Part shown: in pieces, positions 33,419 to 41,344 of the stretch
Position numbering within the stretch: the stretch's first letter is position 1
Layout of the letters: each line of letters begins with the position of its first letter
Assembly (NCBI GenBank): GCA_021325295.1
Contig: JAJPHM010000011.1
Coordinates: 1-41,344, forward strand
Length of the DNA: 41,344 nt
Source of the DNA: Nitrososphaeraceae archaeon
GTDB lineage: Archaea > Thermoproteota > Nitrososphaeria > Nitrososphaerales > Nitrososphaeraceae
Direction of reading: 5' to 3'
The notes under the pieces: model-generated
The model's input: the letters and a program-made list of their open reading frames with translations, nothing else
Databases searched by the model: none
What the model was told of the DNA's origin: nothing
Made by a program: the position numbers and the translations under genes

Positions 33419-35089
33419 ATGAAAATCCTTTACAGATATTCAAGAGACATAAAAACACAATCTCATAAGTGGTATTTTTCCTTTACAATACTAGCAATTA
33501 TTGTAAGTAGTGGTTTTGTAGGCTCAACAAATGCAGTGGCAGAAGTATCTGGCGGCTCTAAACTAGCAGAGGTTCTAGCTCAAGGTAATGATGTCTATGT
33601 TTTGTGGCAAAACCTGAGTAATATGCATTCTATATTATTTGCAAGAAGTGTCGATGGAGGTCAAACCTTTGGCAGTCCTGTTGTTTTGGTTCAGAATGCA
33701 ACACTTAGAATTTCATCTGCTCCGCAGATGTCGATTGCAGGTAATACTATTGTTATTGCATGGACAGATAGCCTAAATCCAACTGGTCAAAACAATATTC
33801 ACATTTTTTTAACAAAAAGCAATGATGGTGGACGCACCTTCAGTAATCCTGTCATAGTTGATGATAAAGACAATACGGGATTCTCAACTTTAAACAAATT
33901 ATATAGTGATGGCCAGAACGTATATGTCATCTATCAAAATGGAGATTTTACAAAAATTTCCAAGCTTTTTCTTTTAAAGAGTGATAATAACGGGAACACC
34001 TTCAGTAAGCCACTTTTGCTAAGTGCTAATTATAGCAATACAGACAACAATATCTATAGACCATATTCACCATCTATAGTTGCATCTGGGAATAATGTGT
34101 ATGTAGCTTGGCTTGAGTGGCAAGTCAAAGGTCCACAATTTGATTTTCTTCCAAAGCCTTTCAATATTGTTTTCAGGGAAAGTAATGATTCTGGCAATAG
34201 CTTCGGAAAGCAACTGATTTTGGGAAGCGGGAATGCTACAGCAGCTCTATACTCTTCTCCACAGTTGGCACTTTCTAATGACAGCAAACAACTTTATGTT
34301 TCATGGCTAGATCTATGTGATTTTAAATGCTACAAAGTATTTTTCGTTCGTAGCACAGACGGCGGACATTCATTTCAAAATGTGGTTGATGTGAATGCTG
34401 GAAGATATGGCAATTTCACTTCGTTTAACTTGAATTCTTCTCCGCCAATATATCCCTATATTGGCACATCTGGAGGTAATACGGTATTTATGATGTGGCA
34501 GGATGCCTACAACAGTACTACTGGAAGGAATTCTCTAATTTTGGCCAGAAGCTTCAACGGTGGAGATACATTTGACATCAAGCAAATCAAAGACAATTTA
34601 ATTAATGAGAGCTCAATTTCATCACATATACCTTCACAGTTTATTGTGAATGGAACAAATCTTTATTTAACATGGTTTGGCAGCACTACTGCAATAAATG
34701 ATAGAGTGACCTTTCCTATCAGCTATACACTGTTCTTTCAAAAAAGCGATGATAGTGGGTCTTCTTTTGCGAGCCCAGTGGATCTAAGCAATGGAAAGAC
34801 ATTATTTTCAAATCCATCTCAGATAGATAGCAAACTTTCATCATTGCTAATTAGCAATAATCGCATTTATGCAATTTGGCAGAACAATGACTCATCTCAA
34901 AGAAGTATCTCTATCAGAATGAGTGCTGATTCTGGAAGTACATTTAATCTAATGACCAGTTTTAACTTTGATTCTTCTTCAAGCGCGCCAGAATTTCCTA
35001 TTGAAATTTTAACTATGGGTCTGCTATCTACTGCTATTGGCATAGCTTTAGCAGCGACTAAATATTTGACAAAGCAGATTGGTAGGTAG
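33419..35089 (+). CDS. Secreted BNR/sialidase-type beta-propeller protein
   Basis: The 556-residue protein has a signal/TM segment at about 19-38 (WYFSFTILAIIVSSGFVGST) and a C-terminal TM helix (about 529-548). In between are at least seven Asp-box repeats of the form S-x-D-x-G-x-T-F: SVDGGQTF, SNDGGRTF, SDNNGNTF, SNDSGNSF, STDGGHSF, SDDSGSSF, SADSGSTF. Asp-boxes mark blades of sialidase-like propellers. No Arg triad or Asp/Tyr/Glu set of a sialidase is evident, so enzymatic activity is uncertain; binding of a surface glycan is as likely. It is anchored outside the cell at both ends. Confidence 0.92.
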   Translation: MKILYRYSRDIKTQSHKWYFSFTILAIIVSSGFVGSTNAVAEVSGGSKLAEVLAQGNDVYVLWQNLSNMHSILFARSVDGGQTFGSPVVLVQNATLRISSAPQMSIAGNTIVIAWTDSLNPTGQNNIHIFLTKSNDGGRTFSNPVIVDDKDNTGFSTLNKLYSDGQNVYVIYQNGDFTKISKLFLLKSDNNGNTFSKPLLLSANYSNTDNNIYRPYSPSIVASGNNVYVAWLEWQVKGPQFDFLPKPFNIVFRESNDSGNSFGKQLILGSGNATAALYSSPQLALSNDSKQLYVSWLDLCDFKCYKVFFVRSTDGGHSFQNVVDVNAGRYGNFTSFNLNSSPPIYPYIGTSGGNTVFMMWQDAYNSTTGRNSLILARSFNGGDTFDIKQIKDNLINESSISSHIPSQFIVNGTNLYLTWFGSTTAINDRVTFPISYTLFFQKSDDSGSSFASPVDLSNGKTLFSNPSQIDSKLSSLLISNNRIYAIWQNNDSSQRSISIRMSADSGSTFNLMTSFNFDSSSSAPEFPIEILTMGLLSTAIGIALAATKYLTKQIGR

Positions 35090-35655
35090 CTATATCGCCG
35101 TATTACTTCAGATTATGATATCATACATACCAAAGTGGAAGTTGCACCACATTATAAGCTGCCAACGGTATTATTAGTATGATGAGTTACTTATTCCTTG
35201 TACTAAACTGCGTAAGATCCGAAGTTTGTATCATTATCAATTTACAAGGGATCCTTCTTTACCAACCAAGTTTCTCGAAAGCACCTTCACCGCTTCAGTC
35301 ACTACGGTTGTTCGGTCGTTCCTTCGCCTTACGGTGATGGCTACATAATTGATTGAGGATCTGATCATAGTGTCAGGTGTTTCATCCATCGAAAGTTGTG
35401 GCAACCTTCGCAGACTGCGGTTTCCTTATCCGATGGAATATCCGCTCTCGCTCCTTCCCTTGTGGGTTTTGTCTACCCATTGGAAGTATAGCATAGCATC
35501 AGATTCGCAAAGTCAACTGAAATGTTTTTACATCACTGACAATAATGCCTAGCAAATACTAGACTGATAGATCAGAATATGGGAATCCATAAAAGTACTT
35601 GACTTTTGCCAAAATCTATGGTCGTGCCCCTGTTTGGGTATACAATTCACGTTCC
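35090..35655. other. Intergenic gap with a structured, IS200/605-like stretch
   Basis: No intact gene. At 35281-35345 the composition changes: a GC-rich run of CTTC, CGTTC and GGTCG words is enclosed by TCACCG (35287-35292) and CGGTGA (35332-35337), a 6-bp stem. It resembles the right-end or guide-RNA regions of IS200/IS605 elements, from memory. No tnpB coding frame is readable next to it, so at best it is a relic. Confidence 0.35.
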
Positions 35656-36168
35656 CTATTTTCCTTTCTTCTCCCAGTCAGGATTTTCAATATACCGGTC
35701 CCTTATCCTTTTATAGCCTTTTTCCACTTCTTTTTTCCATCCCTCAATGGATTCTTTGTTCCTACCAGTAGTATCGGGGAAGTATTTTTCAAAATGCTCG
35801 TTCAATTCCTCATAGAACGAGAGCTGTTCGCCATATGCTTCTATTTCTCCATGCCCAAGCAGATGGTCTGCCTCGTGCAGAAGTGTAGCTGCAAGATCTA
35901 TGAAGTCTTTGCTGTCTCTATCAAGGGGCTTTGGTGGATCGGAACCTTTAGACAACGGAACTCGAGGGTTAAAGTTAACCGTGCCTTTGTAGGAATTTGT
36001 CTCGGCCCAATGGGTAAGCGGCATGTCAAGATCAACGTTTATCTTTCCGTCAGCAAGGGCCTTTCTCAAAGCCTCGGCTTTCTCTTCCCATCCGGCTGCA
36101 CGGACAAGGTCGATTGCCTGAGAAACGCTATCGCGTTCTGCCGGAAGAAGAGAGATAGTAGTGGTCAT
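35656..36168 (-). CDS. HEXXH metalloprotease-like protein
   Basis: The 170-residue protein carries a zinc motif HEADH (residues 98-102) in a helix (DLAATLLHEADHLLGHGEIE), followed by a Glu-rich helix (AYGEQLSFYEELNEHFEKYF) that can supply the third ligand (Glu110 or Glu114). There is no signal peptide. It is the last gene of a tight minus-strand operon with the pseudopilin-domain gene (12 bp upstream) and a degenerate paralogue. The first 45 residues are predicted helices. Whether it has a substrate, or is an effector-type protease, is unknown. ATG 36168 is the start used. Confidence 0.85.
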   Translation of the reverse strand: MTTTISLLPAERDSVSQAIDLVRAAGWEEKAEALRKALADGKINVDLDMPLTHWAETNSYKGTVNFNPRVPLSKGSDPPKPLDRDSKDFIDLAATLLHEADHLLGHGEIEAYGEQLSFYEELNEHFEKYFPDTTGRNKESIEGWKKEVEKGYKRIRDRYIENPDWEKKGK

Positions 36169-36180
36169 TGTGTCGTCACA

Positions 36181-36519
36181 TCACATCCTCTTGAGCTCGC
36201 AGAGGATCCTCTCCTCTGGCCTAGTTCTTCCCTTCCCTGAAGGGCCGACGCTATAAAGGTCAAACAGCTCGGGAAAGGTGTTGCCTGGAACCAGATAGAC
36301 GTAAGGCCTGCCCCACGGGTCTATGACCTCTCCTCTCGCGTTGAGCTCTCTTTTCCAAAATATGCGAGGATTCAAACTTTGAAGAGCACGCACCATGTCG
36401 GCATTGCTGCCAGCAGGTAATTGACCCGCTACTTCCTTGTATTCCAAGATGGCATTTGCTATCTTATCCATATGTGCAAGGACACGCGATGTAAGGGGCC
36501 TTGGGTAGCTCACTGGCAT
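36181..36519 (-). CDS. Soluble pseudopilin-type (GspG-like) domain protein
   Basis: The 112-residue protein matches the C-terminal half of type II secretion major pseudopilins: an alpha helix with ANAILEYKEVAGQLPAG, then VIDPWGRPYVYLVPG, FDLYSVGPSGKGRTR and PEERI, corresponding to the DPWG and SxGxDG elements. The N-terminal class III signal and TM helix of real pseudopilins are missing, so it is not itself a filament subunit. It lies between two related genes, 12 bp from each. A role as an interaction or binding domain of a small complex is inferred. Confidence 0.85.
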   Translation of the reverse strand: MPVSYPRPLTSRVLAHMDKIANAILEYKEVAGQLPAGSNADMVRALQSLNPRIFWKRELNARGEVIDPWGRPYVYLVPGNTFPELFDLYSVGPSGKGRTRPEERILCELKRM

Positions 36520-36531
36520 TTGTTACTCGCC

Positions 36532-37107
36532 TTACTTGTCCTCTGGGACAAGCTCAATCTTTACTTTCCCTTTCTTTTCTGGCTTTTCCTTCTCTTCCTT
36601 CTTTGCAGGAGGGTACTTGTCCACCTCTTGGCGATATTTCTCTGCGTCTTTCTCGAGCTTTTCTTTTTTGTTCTTTATCGCCTGCTGGTCGGTCTCGGAC
36701 AGGTCCCCAAAATATTTTTTAAAGTTTTCATTCATTATTTTATAGAACGCAATCTGCTCGCCATATGATTCGCTCATTGTATGGCCATGCAATCTATCAG
36801 CAGCATAAATCAAAAGGCCCACCAGCCTGATAAATTCAGGGTCGCTTTTGTTGCGCGGGAATTTCACGTCCGGACCGAATCGAAGATATTTTGCAGACTT
36901 TGGATTATTGTCTATTCCAAGGGAGCTGTCCTTGTTTGTGTCGTCTATCTTGAGACATTTCCTTTCAAGCATGTCATCGATAATTGCTGCCTTTAATCTC
37001 CAGACAGGCTTGCTTTCCTTGCGGCCGGCAGTGCGGATGAATTGGGTTGCATCTGCGATACTTTGCCTCTGGTCTGCAGTCAGATCGGTCAACGTCATAA
37101 AAGACAA
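36532..37107 (-). CDS. Paralogue of the HEXXH protein with lost active site
   Basis: The 191-residue protein aligns with the 170-residue protease-like protein: SDPEFIRLVGLLIYAADRLH against SKDFIDLAATLLHEADHLLG, and then SYGEQIAFYKIMNENFKKYF against AYGEQLSFYEELNEHFEKYF. The HEXXH residues are Tyr101-Ala102-x-x-Arg105, so zinc binding is lost. A basic, Lys-rich tail follows (about 150-191). TTG 37107 or ATG 37098 could be the start; TTATAAAAT at 37146-37154 is about 52 bp before ATG 37098. It is the first gene of the operon and probably a regulatory or structural partner. Confidence 0.85.
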   Translation of the reverse strand: MSFMTLTDLTADQRQSIADATQFIRTAGRKESKPVWRLKAAIIDDMLERKCLKIDDTNKDSSLGIDNNPKSAKYLRFGPDVKFPRNKSDPEFIRLVGLLIYAADRLHGHTMSESYGEQIAFYKIMNENFKKYFGDLSETDQQAIKNKKEKLEKDAEKYRQEVDKYPPAKKEEKEKPEKKGKVKIELVPEDK

Positions 37108-37142
37108 ACGCTCCGAAAACTGGCTTCTGGTGTCAAGAACAA

Positions 37143-37154
37143 CTTGTTATAAAA
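37143..37154 (-). promoter_or_regulatory. TATA box of the three-gene operon
   Basis: AATTTTATAACA on the minus strand is followed after about 26 bp by the expected initiation region and then a short leader to the first gene. A second TATA-like run (37171-37181, CTTAAATAAG) lies farther upstream. Confidence 0.45.
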
Positions 37155-37263
37155 TTCTTGGGAAAGATCTCTCTTATTTAAGGATTTGATGGTTATTGTT
37201 GGCAGCCACTAGATGGGCTGTTTTTTCTATAACTACTAAATACCATTTTCTGCAGCCGTAGCC

Positions 37264-37638
37264 ATGAGCTTGAACACAATAGCTTCAATGCTGTCAAATA
37301 GAAGTGGTCTGCAGCAGTCTGTCAGCACGGCAGTAATGTCCACTGTAATGAGCTACATGATGCAGAACATGATGCACAAAGGTATAGGCAGCTTCTTTCA
37401 CTCAAAGGGAAACAACAAAGCTGACATGAAGTCTGCAATATCTGACCTTCAGAATGGTGTTGGCAGCAGCAATCAGCATGAGCTTGTACAGCAGGTGCAG
37501 CAAAATGCTGGAATACAGGATCCGTCTCAAGCACAGCAATATACACAGCATGCTTTAGGTGTGCTGGACGAGCATACTGATAGCAATCCACAGCAGCTGA
37601 GCACGACTCTTGGCAACTTTATGGAAGGCAGCAGGTAA
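37264..37638 (+). CDS. Met/Gln-rich hypothetical protein
   Basis: The 124-residue protein has a Met-rich helix (VMSTVMSYMMQNMMHKGIGS, about 24-44) and a Gln-rich helical C-terminal part (HELVQQVQQNAGIQDPSQAQ and later HALGVLDEH). It resembles small DUF937/YidB-like proteins in composition, but I cannot place it in a family. It starts at ATG 37264, divergent from the protease/pseudopilin operon. No signal peptide is visible. Confidence 0.8.
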   Translation: MSLNTIASMLSNRSGLQQSVSTAVMSTVMSYMMQNMMHKGIGSFFHSKGNNKADMKSAISDLQNGVGSSNQHELVQQVQQNAGIQDPSQAQQYTQHALGVLDEHTDSNPQQLSTTLGNFMEGSR

Positions 37639-37837
37639 TTATAATACCAACCAAGGGTCGCAGCAGGAACAGGGCTTGCGGGGGTTTGCAAAGCGGCTAG
37701 GATTCTAGTGGCCACTTTCTTTTTTTTATCTTCATTGTACATCTTTATTCTGCAGCTTGATGAATCATCTTGATGTTATAGGAAATAGGGTAGACATACA
37801 GGAAAGATGGTTTAACTTGGTTGGCTAAAGAAAACTA

Positions 37838-38575
37838 TCAGCTCTTCTCATCCTTGAAATCGATAACGTTATGTGTACCATCACAGAAGGGCTTGTTTGC
37901 AGAAGCGCCGCATCTGCAAAGCGTATAATGCTCCTTCGATACTTCCTCTCCAAATTGCTGATTGGTGTTATTCTCACCCATTAGCTCTATACTTCCGGTT
38001 ATAATATACGGACCATTTTTTGACACAGTTATCATGGGCTTTCTATCATACTGGTCTCTAAATTCCACTCCATCGATTGAATAGCTGAGCGCACCAGATG
38101 GACATTTTCTTATTGTCTGAATTATCTCTTCTGCGAACGAGCCATTGGGATCGATCCAGGGTTTTGAATTTTCTCTGAACACAGATGGCAAGTTGTTCAC
38201 GCATTCTTTTGCATGAGAGCATATTCTTCTATTATCATGGATTGTTATTTTATTTCCGGCGTAATTTTTTCTTCTGTCTTTGACTGTATTCCTCTTGCTT
38301 TCATCATTTTGACTTGAAAATCCAATTATCGAATGTGTACCATCACAAAAAGGTTTATTCTTTGATGCGCCACACCTGCACAATGCTACTCCAATCATGG
38401 TAGAGATTGGTTCACCTCTTGAATTCTGAAGATTTTCAACGATTTTTGGTTTTGTATCATTTAACAGGTAATATGGTCCATTGGGTAGCGGCAGAATCTT
38501 TGGCTTTTCTTTTTCTTGTTTTGATGATTGCTCTTCTTTGTTTGCTTCTTCGATGGCTTTATTATCTGATTTCAT
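37838..38575 (-). CDS. Double-CDGSH iron-sulfur protein with Fer4_19 domain
   Basis: The 245-residue protein has two CDGSH [2Fe-2S] motifs: Cys66/Cys68/Cys77/His81 (CRCGASKNKPFCDGTH) and Cys220/Cys222/Cys231/His235 near the C-terminus. Between them is a Fer4_19-type domain (about 105-165) with Cys119, Cys125 and Cys158 (RRICSHAKECV, and RKCPSGALSY). A charged, low-complexity N-terminus precedes them. It probably carries electrons or iron-sulfur clusters in the cytosol. It starts at ATG 38575. No partner enzyme is adjacent. Confidence 0.95.
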   Translation of the reverse strand: MKSDNKAIEEANKEEQSSKQEKEKPKILPLPNGPYYLLNDTKPKIVENLQNSRGEPISTMIGVALCRCGASKNKPFCDGTHSIIGFSSQNDESKRNTVKDRRKNYAGNKITIHDNRRICSHAKECVNNLPSVFRENSKPWIDPNGSFAEEIIQTIRKCPSGALSYSIDGVEFRDQYDRKPMITVSKNGPYIITGSIELMGENNTNQQFGEEVSKEHYTLCRCGASANKPFCDGTHNVIDFKDEKS

Positions 38576-38670
38576 TATTCACATCGATGTCAATTTTTCT
38601 CACATATTCAATCTATAGCTTGACATACCGAAGCCCCAGATGTAGCTATACAATTGCTATCACTTGAAAA

Positions 38671-38943
38671 TTACTTTTTCACGTAACGCTCGTCGGGATA
38701 ACACCATTCCCAAGTTTCACCCGGTTCAAAAGATTTGATGATAGGATGTTCTGTTGTATTGAAGTGTTTTGTGGCATGCTTGTTAGGAGAAGAATCACAG
38801 CAGCCTACATGGCCGCATGATAGACATAATCGTAAATGTACCCAGTCAGAACCCATTTGGAGGCATTCTTCGCACCCTTCTGGAGTGTTAGGCTGTGTAT
38901 TCTGGTCAACTTGTTTAAGATGACTACAGGCTTGTACAGGCAT
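38671..38943 (-). CDS. UBP-type zinc-finger protein
   Basis: The 90-residue protein is one UBP-type zinc finger: CSHL, CEECLQMGSDWVHLRLCLSC, GHVGCCDSSPNKHATKH and a final TEHPII segment. In eukaryotes this fold binds the ubiquitin C-terminal tail; archaeal and bacterial copies stand alone, and their target is unknown. I chose ATG 38943 (MPVQACSHL) because the minus-strand TATA run CTTAAATAACATG at about 38965-38977 is centred about 26 bp before it; ATG 38967 overlaps that box. Confidence 0.93.
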   Translation of the reverse strand: MPVQACSHLKQVDQNTQPNTPEGCEECLQMGSDWVHLRLCLSCGHVGCCDSSPNKHATKHFNTTEHPIIKSFEPGETWEWCYPDERYVKK

Positions 38944-39234
38944 TTGTAACAAGAAGAATGCAAACATGTTATTTAAGAAGTAGCACTGCTCTGACCCGAC
39001 TACGAAAAGTAGTAATTGAAAACTGGCTGCTTGATGGAGCTCAATAGCTGATGATCATACTGCTGGATTAACTATTTAATCTCAAAGTTTTGAGATATAT
39101 TTATCTGCTACTTGACTGACCTAACATGCTGCTACAGAATAAAAATTCAACTCAAAATGCTGTCAATGCCCAGTATTTGGTGCATGTTGATAGCAGCCAA
39201 GAAAGCCGTAATAACTGATTTGACTTAGATATCT

Positions 39235-40425
39235 GTGGTGGAGCCGCGCAATGACGATGAAAAGGAGCGTCATTCAAGCTGGCTTGAAAATTTTTATGAC
39301 CTGATTGCTGCAATTGTTGTTGCGCAGCTAGCGATAAGCTTGAATGAGAATGTCTCTGCACCTGGCTACCTTCAATTTGCATTTCTGTTTATGCCTGTTT
39401 GGCTGTCATGGCTTGGCGTTACTTTCTACAACACTCGCTTTGAAACTGACGATGTCCAGCATAGGTTACTGACTCTGCTGCAAATGACAGCAGCTGCATT
39501 TATGGCTGTGAACATTATCAATGGCTTGGGCACAAATTCGGTTGGCTTTGCATTGTCTTATAGTGCCATCAGAACAATTTTGGTAGTTGAGTACTTGCTT
39601 ACGGGAAGAAGGGTCAGGTCAGCGCGCCCTCTCACAGGCCTTTATTCAAAGGGTTTTATTGCTGCGATCGTTCCTTGGTTGATATCTTTGTTTGTTCCTA
39701 CGCCAGTCAGGTTCTATCTTTGGCTTGTTGGTCTTGCGATTGATATAGCTGCACCAGTTCTCTTTACACGCAGATTATCAACCAGGTTTGCTCCACATAT
39801 CTATCACCTGCCCGATCGCTTTGGCGCCTTCACAATAATTGTTCTAGGAGTTACCATCTTGGCATTTGTTGACAATATAGCGACTCATAACTGGACTTTG
39901 TCTTCCATCCTATCTGCAGCATTGAGCCTCAGTGCAGCTTTTTGCATTTGGTGGATTTACTTTGACAGCATTGATGGCGCTGCCGTCAGAGCTTTTCGCA
40001 GGGAAAAAAAGATGGTTGCGTATTTTGCATGGGTTTTTGTCCATTTCCCGTTGTTGGTAGGAATTGCAGGCTTTGGGGTCAGCATAGATCACATAGTTTT
40101 GAGCAGCCCTGACTCGCCGCTACCAACTAGCGATAAATGGCTCATGTGTGGCTCGATAGCCTTGTGCCTAGTGTCTCTGGCAGTGATCAGGATAACCTCT
40201 TTCAGGTCTGGACCTATGCCTCAAGGAGAAAAATTAAGTGAGAGAAATCAGGCATTCTACATTCTCGCCGCAGCTGGAATAATTCTAGTGTTTGCCATAA
40301 CAATTTCCGGGTTATTGCCACTGTACCTTGTACTTGTAATTGCAGTGACGTTAGCAGTCCTTGTAATGCTCGATATTAGGCATCATCCTTTTCACCGTAT
40401 TCTGAAACTCAAGTTAGAGAATTGA
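39235..40425 (+). CDS. LtrA-like membrane protein
   Basis: The 396-residue protein has about eleven hydrophobic helices and the family-typical start SWLENFYDLIAAIVVAQLAI. It also has a conserved central WWIYFDS segment and HLPDRFGAFTIIVLGVTILA, features of the low-temperature-requirement A (PF06772) family. LtrA proteins are of unknown transport function. It starts at GTG 39235; the last residues are basic (HHPFHRILKLKLEN). About 270 bp separate it from the zinc-finger gene upstream, with no gene between them. Confidence 0.93.
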   Translation: MVEPRNDDEKERHSSWLENFYDLIAAIVVAQLAISLNENVSAPGYLQFAFLFMPVWLSWLGVTFYNTRFETDDVQHRLLTLLQMTAAAFMAVNIINGLGTNSVGFALSYSAIRTILVVEYLLTGRRVRSARPLTGLYSKGFIAAIVPWLISLFVPTPVRFYLWLVGLAIDIAAPVLFTRRLSTRFAPHIYHLPDRFGAFTIIVLGVTILAFVDNIATHNWTLSSILSAALSLSAAFCIWWIYFDSIDGAAVRAFRREKKMVAYFAWVFVHFPLLVGIAGFGVSIDHIVLSSPDSPLPTSDKWLMCGSIALCLVSLAVIRITSFRSGPMPQGEKLSERNQAFYILAAAGIILVFAITISGLLPLYLVLVIAVTLAVLVMLDIRHHPFHRILKLKLEN

Positions 40426-40520
40426 ACTTCGCCATATGTTTTCAAATTAATTTAATTGCAGCTTCAACAATTGCCAAAATGAAAAATGCAGAATGACATT
40501 ATTATCATTATCCAACAATC

Positions 40521-40982
40521 TTGTACAAATCTATCTATCTATCCTCTCTGCATAATGCATTTACCTATCTCATTTCTTCACATAATGGAAGACAAACAGA
40601 ATTGGTCAAGCGGAAAAGCAGAGGATATGGAGCACGCGAGCTTCCTTGGTTGACAGAAAATGATATTGCACAGATGAAAAAGGAGGTAATGTTCCTTGAG
40701 AAAAGAAAATCAAACAATTCTGATGTTTCGTGGTTTAAGTTACAGGTGCTAGACAGATATAGAAAGCACAAATTCTGTGCACTTGAAACCGGGAACAAAT
40801 TCAATTGTATCTTGGCGTTTCTAGATTATAACAGGAAGGACATTGTAGCTTCACTGGAATTTTCAATCAATAACAACAGTATACTGATGATGCGGTCCAC
40901 TGAATTTGTCAAAATCCCACCAAAGGAGCGCAGACACTGGCAAAAATATGAAGTGGAAGGTGACCTGAGGTCAGGCACGTGA
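40521..40982 (+). CDS. Hypothetical basic protein
   Basis: The frame is open for 153 codons from TTG 40521, but the segment before residue 28 is unlike the rest. TTG 40602 (LVKRKSRGYGARELPWLTEN) is a likelier start and gives about 126 residues. The protein has a charged helix (IAQMKKEVMFLEKRKS) and a beta-rich half (ILAFLDYNRKDIVASLEFSI). No family is recognised. It could be DNA- or protein-binding; the basic character is the only clue. Confidence 0.65.
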   Translation: MYKSIYLSSLHNAFTYLISSHNGRQTELVKRKSRGYGARELPWLTENDIAQMKKEVMFLEKRKSNNSDVSWFKLQVLDRYRKHKFCALETGNKFNCILAFLDYNRKDIVASLEFSINNNSILMMRSTEFVKIPPKERRHWQKYEVEGDLRSGT

Positions 40983-41118
40983 TGCTATAGATGAAATGCT
41001 ACAGATAAACTAGATTCAGCTTGTAATGATCATCTTTGGCAACAGAAATCTATTCATTTGGGAATTCAGCATTTAGAAAAATCATCCAGAGTCCCAATAG
41101 ATTGTCGTTAAATATTTT

Positions 41119-41344
41119 ATGAAGGCCGATAAGTCGATGCAAAGGGCAAGACACCAAATAATCACCATGATGATTGCAGCTGCGCTGACTGTATCGCTGG
41201 CTGTTATCGCAGCGCCTATGGCAGCTCAGGCTCAAGTGGCATCTGTTTCTGCTGGCACAGGCCAGGGAGCCATTGTCTATCATGCACATAGAATTGCATC
41301 ACCTGACTGGGCTCCCTGCTTTGCAACAACATGTGATGCAGGGA
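41119..41344 (+). CDS. Secreted protein, 3' end outside the window
   Basis: ATG 41119 opens a frame that runs to the window end. It starts with a basic region and a strong signal peptide (about 14-35, ending MAAQAQV, with cleavage after AQA). The mature start (SAGTGQGAIVYHAHR, IASPDWAPCFATTCDAG) resembles secreted proteins that I recall from other Nitrososphaeria, but the domain cannot be named from 75 residues. The two Cys residues suggest a disulfide outside the cell. The short gap before it has no visible gene. Confidence 0.8.
   Translation, partial: MKADKSMQRARHQIITMMIAAALTVSLAVIAAPMAAQAQVASVSAGTGQGAIVYHAHRIASPDWAPCFATTCDAG

Noticed and set aside
35349-35552. 67-codon plus-strand gene after the IS-like stretch
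   Set aside because: No protein-like pattern. The reverse frame has stops, so no transposase can be read here.

Overview
The window looks like a chromosomal segment of an ammonia-oxidising-type archaeon of the Nitrososphaeria (Thaumarchaeota), probably a soil Nitrososphaera-like lineage. The reasons are indirect: an archaeal tRNA-Leu with an apparent intron, promoters with TATA boxes about 25 bp before the start codon (leaderless mRNAs), AbrB/PIN toxin-antitoxin genes, Lrp-type regulators, many bacterial-type histidine kinase and receiver proteins with the HELRTPI-type H-box, a stand-alone Cache protein and BNR-repeat secreted proteins. No amo or ribosomal genes are present, so the assignment is an inference.

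Region 1 (1-3.5 kb) is accessory DNA. A block of ATGAATAA repeats and three perfect palindromes precedes a tRNA-Leu gene. Downstream lie three toxin-antitoxin modules: a RelB/RelE-like pair with a frameshifted toxin, a PIN toxin with a Trp-to-stop change plus a small overlapping gene, and an intact AbrB-PIN pair. They are separated by direct repeats resembling the 3' end of the tRNA and its flank, suggesting repeated integration or duplication at the tRNA.

Region 2 (3.9-16 kb) is mostly housekeeping and regulatory: a small basic protein with a motif recalling a giant-virus family, a nucleoside hydrolase next to an M32 carboxypeptidase, a VOC protein, a Cache-domain protein, pirin, a dual-specificity phosphatase, an RDD membrane protein, an Lrp-GAF fusion regulator, several Nitrososphaeria-type unknowns, and two small genes of 54 and 56 residues.

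Region 3 (16-24 kb): a winged-helix gene and a two-TM protein gene are flanked by two identical 30-bp elements in opposite orientation. Each element sits directly upstream of the TATA box of an outward-facing gene (a secreted PepSY-like protein and a four-TM protein), so this looks like a small local regulon. A Cache-histidine kinase and a double-receiver protein (second receiver Asp to Glu) follow, then a one-chain GMP synthase.

Region 4 (24-35 kb): an ABM-domain membrane protein, an MBL-fold hydrolase, an FkbM methyltransferase, a polytopic membrane protein, a decayed histidine kinase (in-frame TGA, phospho-His changed to Asp, no clear start) divergent from a nucleotide cyclase-receiver fusion, and an AT-rich pair including a BNR propeller protein.

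Region 5 (35-41.3 kb) holds the most unusual locus: a tight three-gene operon of a HEXXH metalloprotease-like protein, a soluble pseudopilin (GspG-like) domain and a paralogue of the protease that has lost its HEXXH residues. It is followed by a CDGSH/Fer4_19 protein, a UBP-type zinc finger, an LtrA-like membrane protein and the start of a secreted protein cut by the window end. I would look first at the protease/pseudopilin operon, the tRNA-derived repeats between toxin-antitoxin modules, and the paired 30-bp promoter element.
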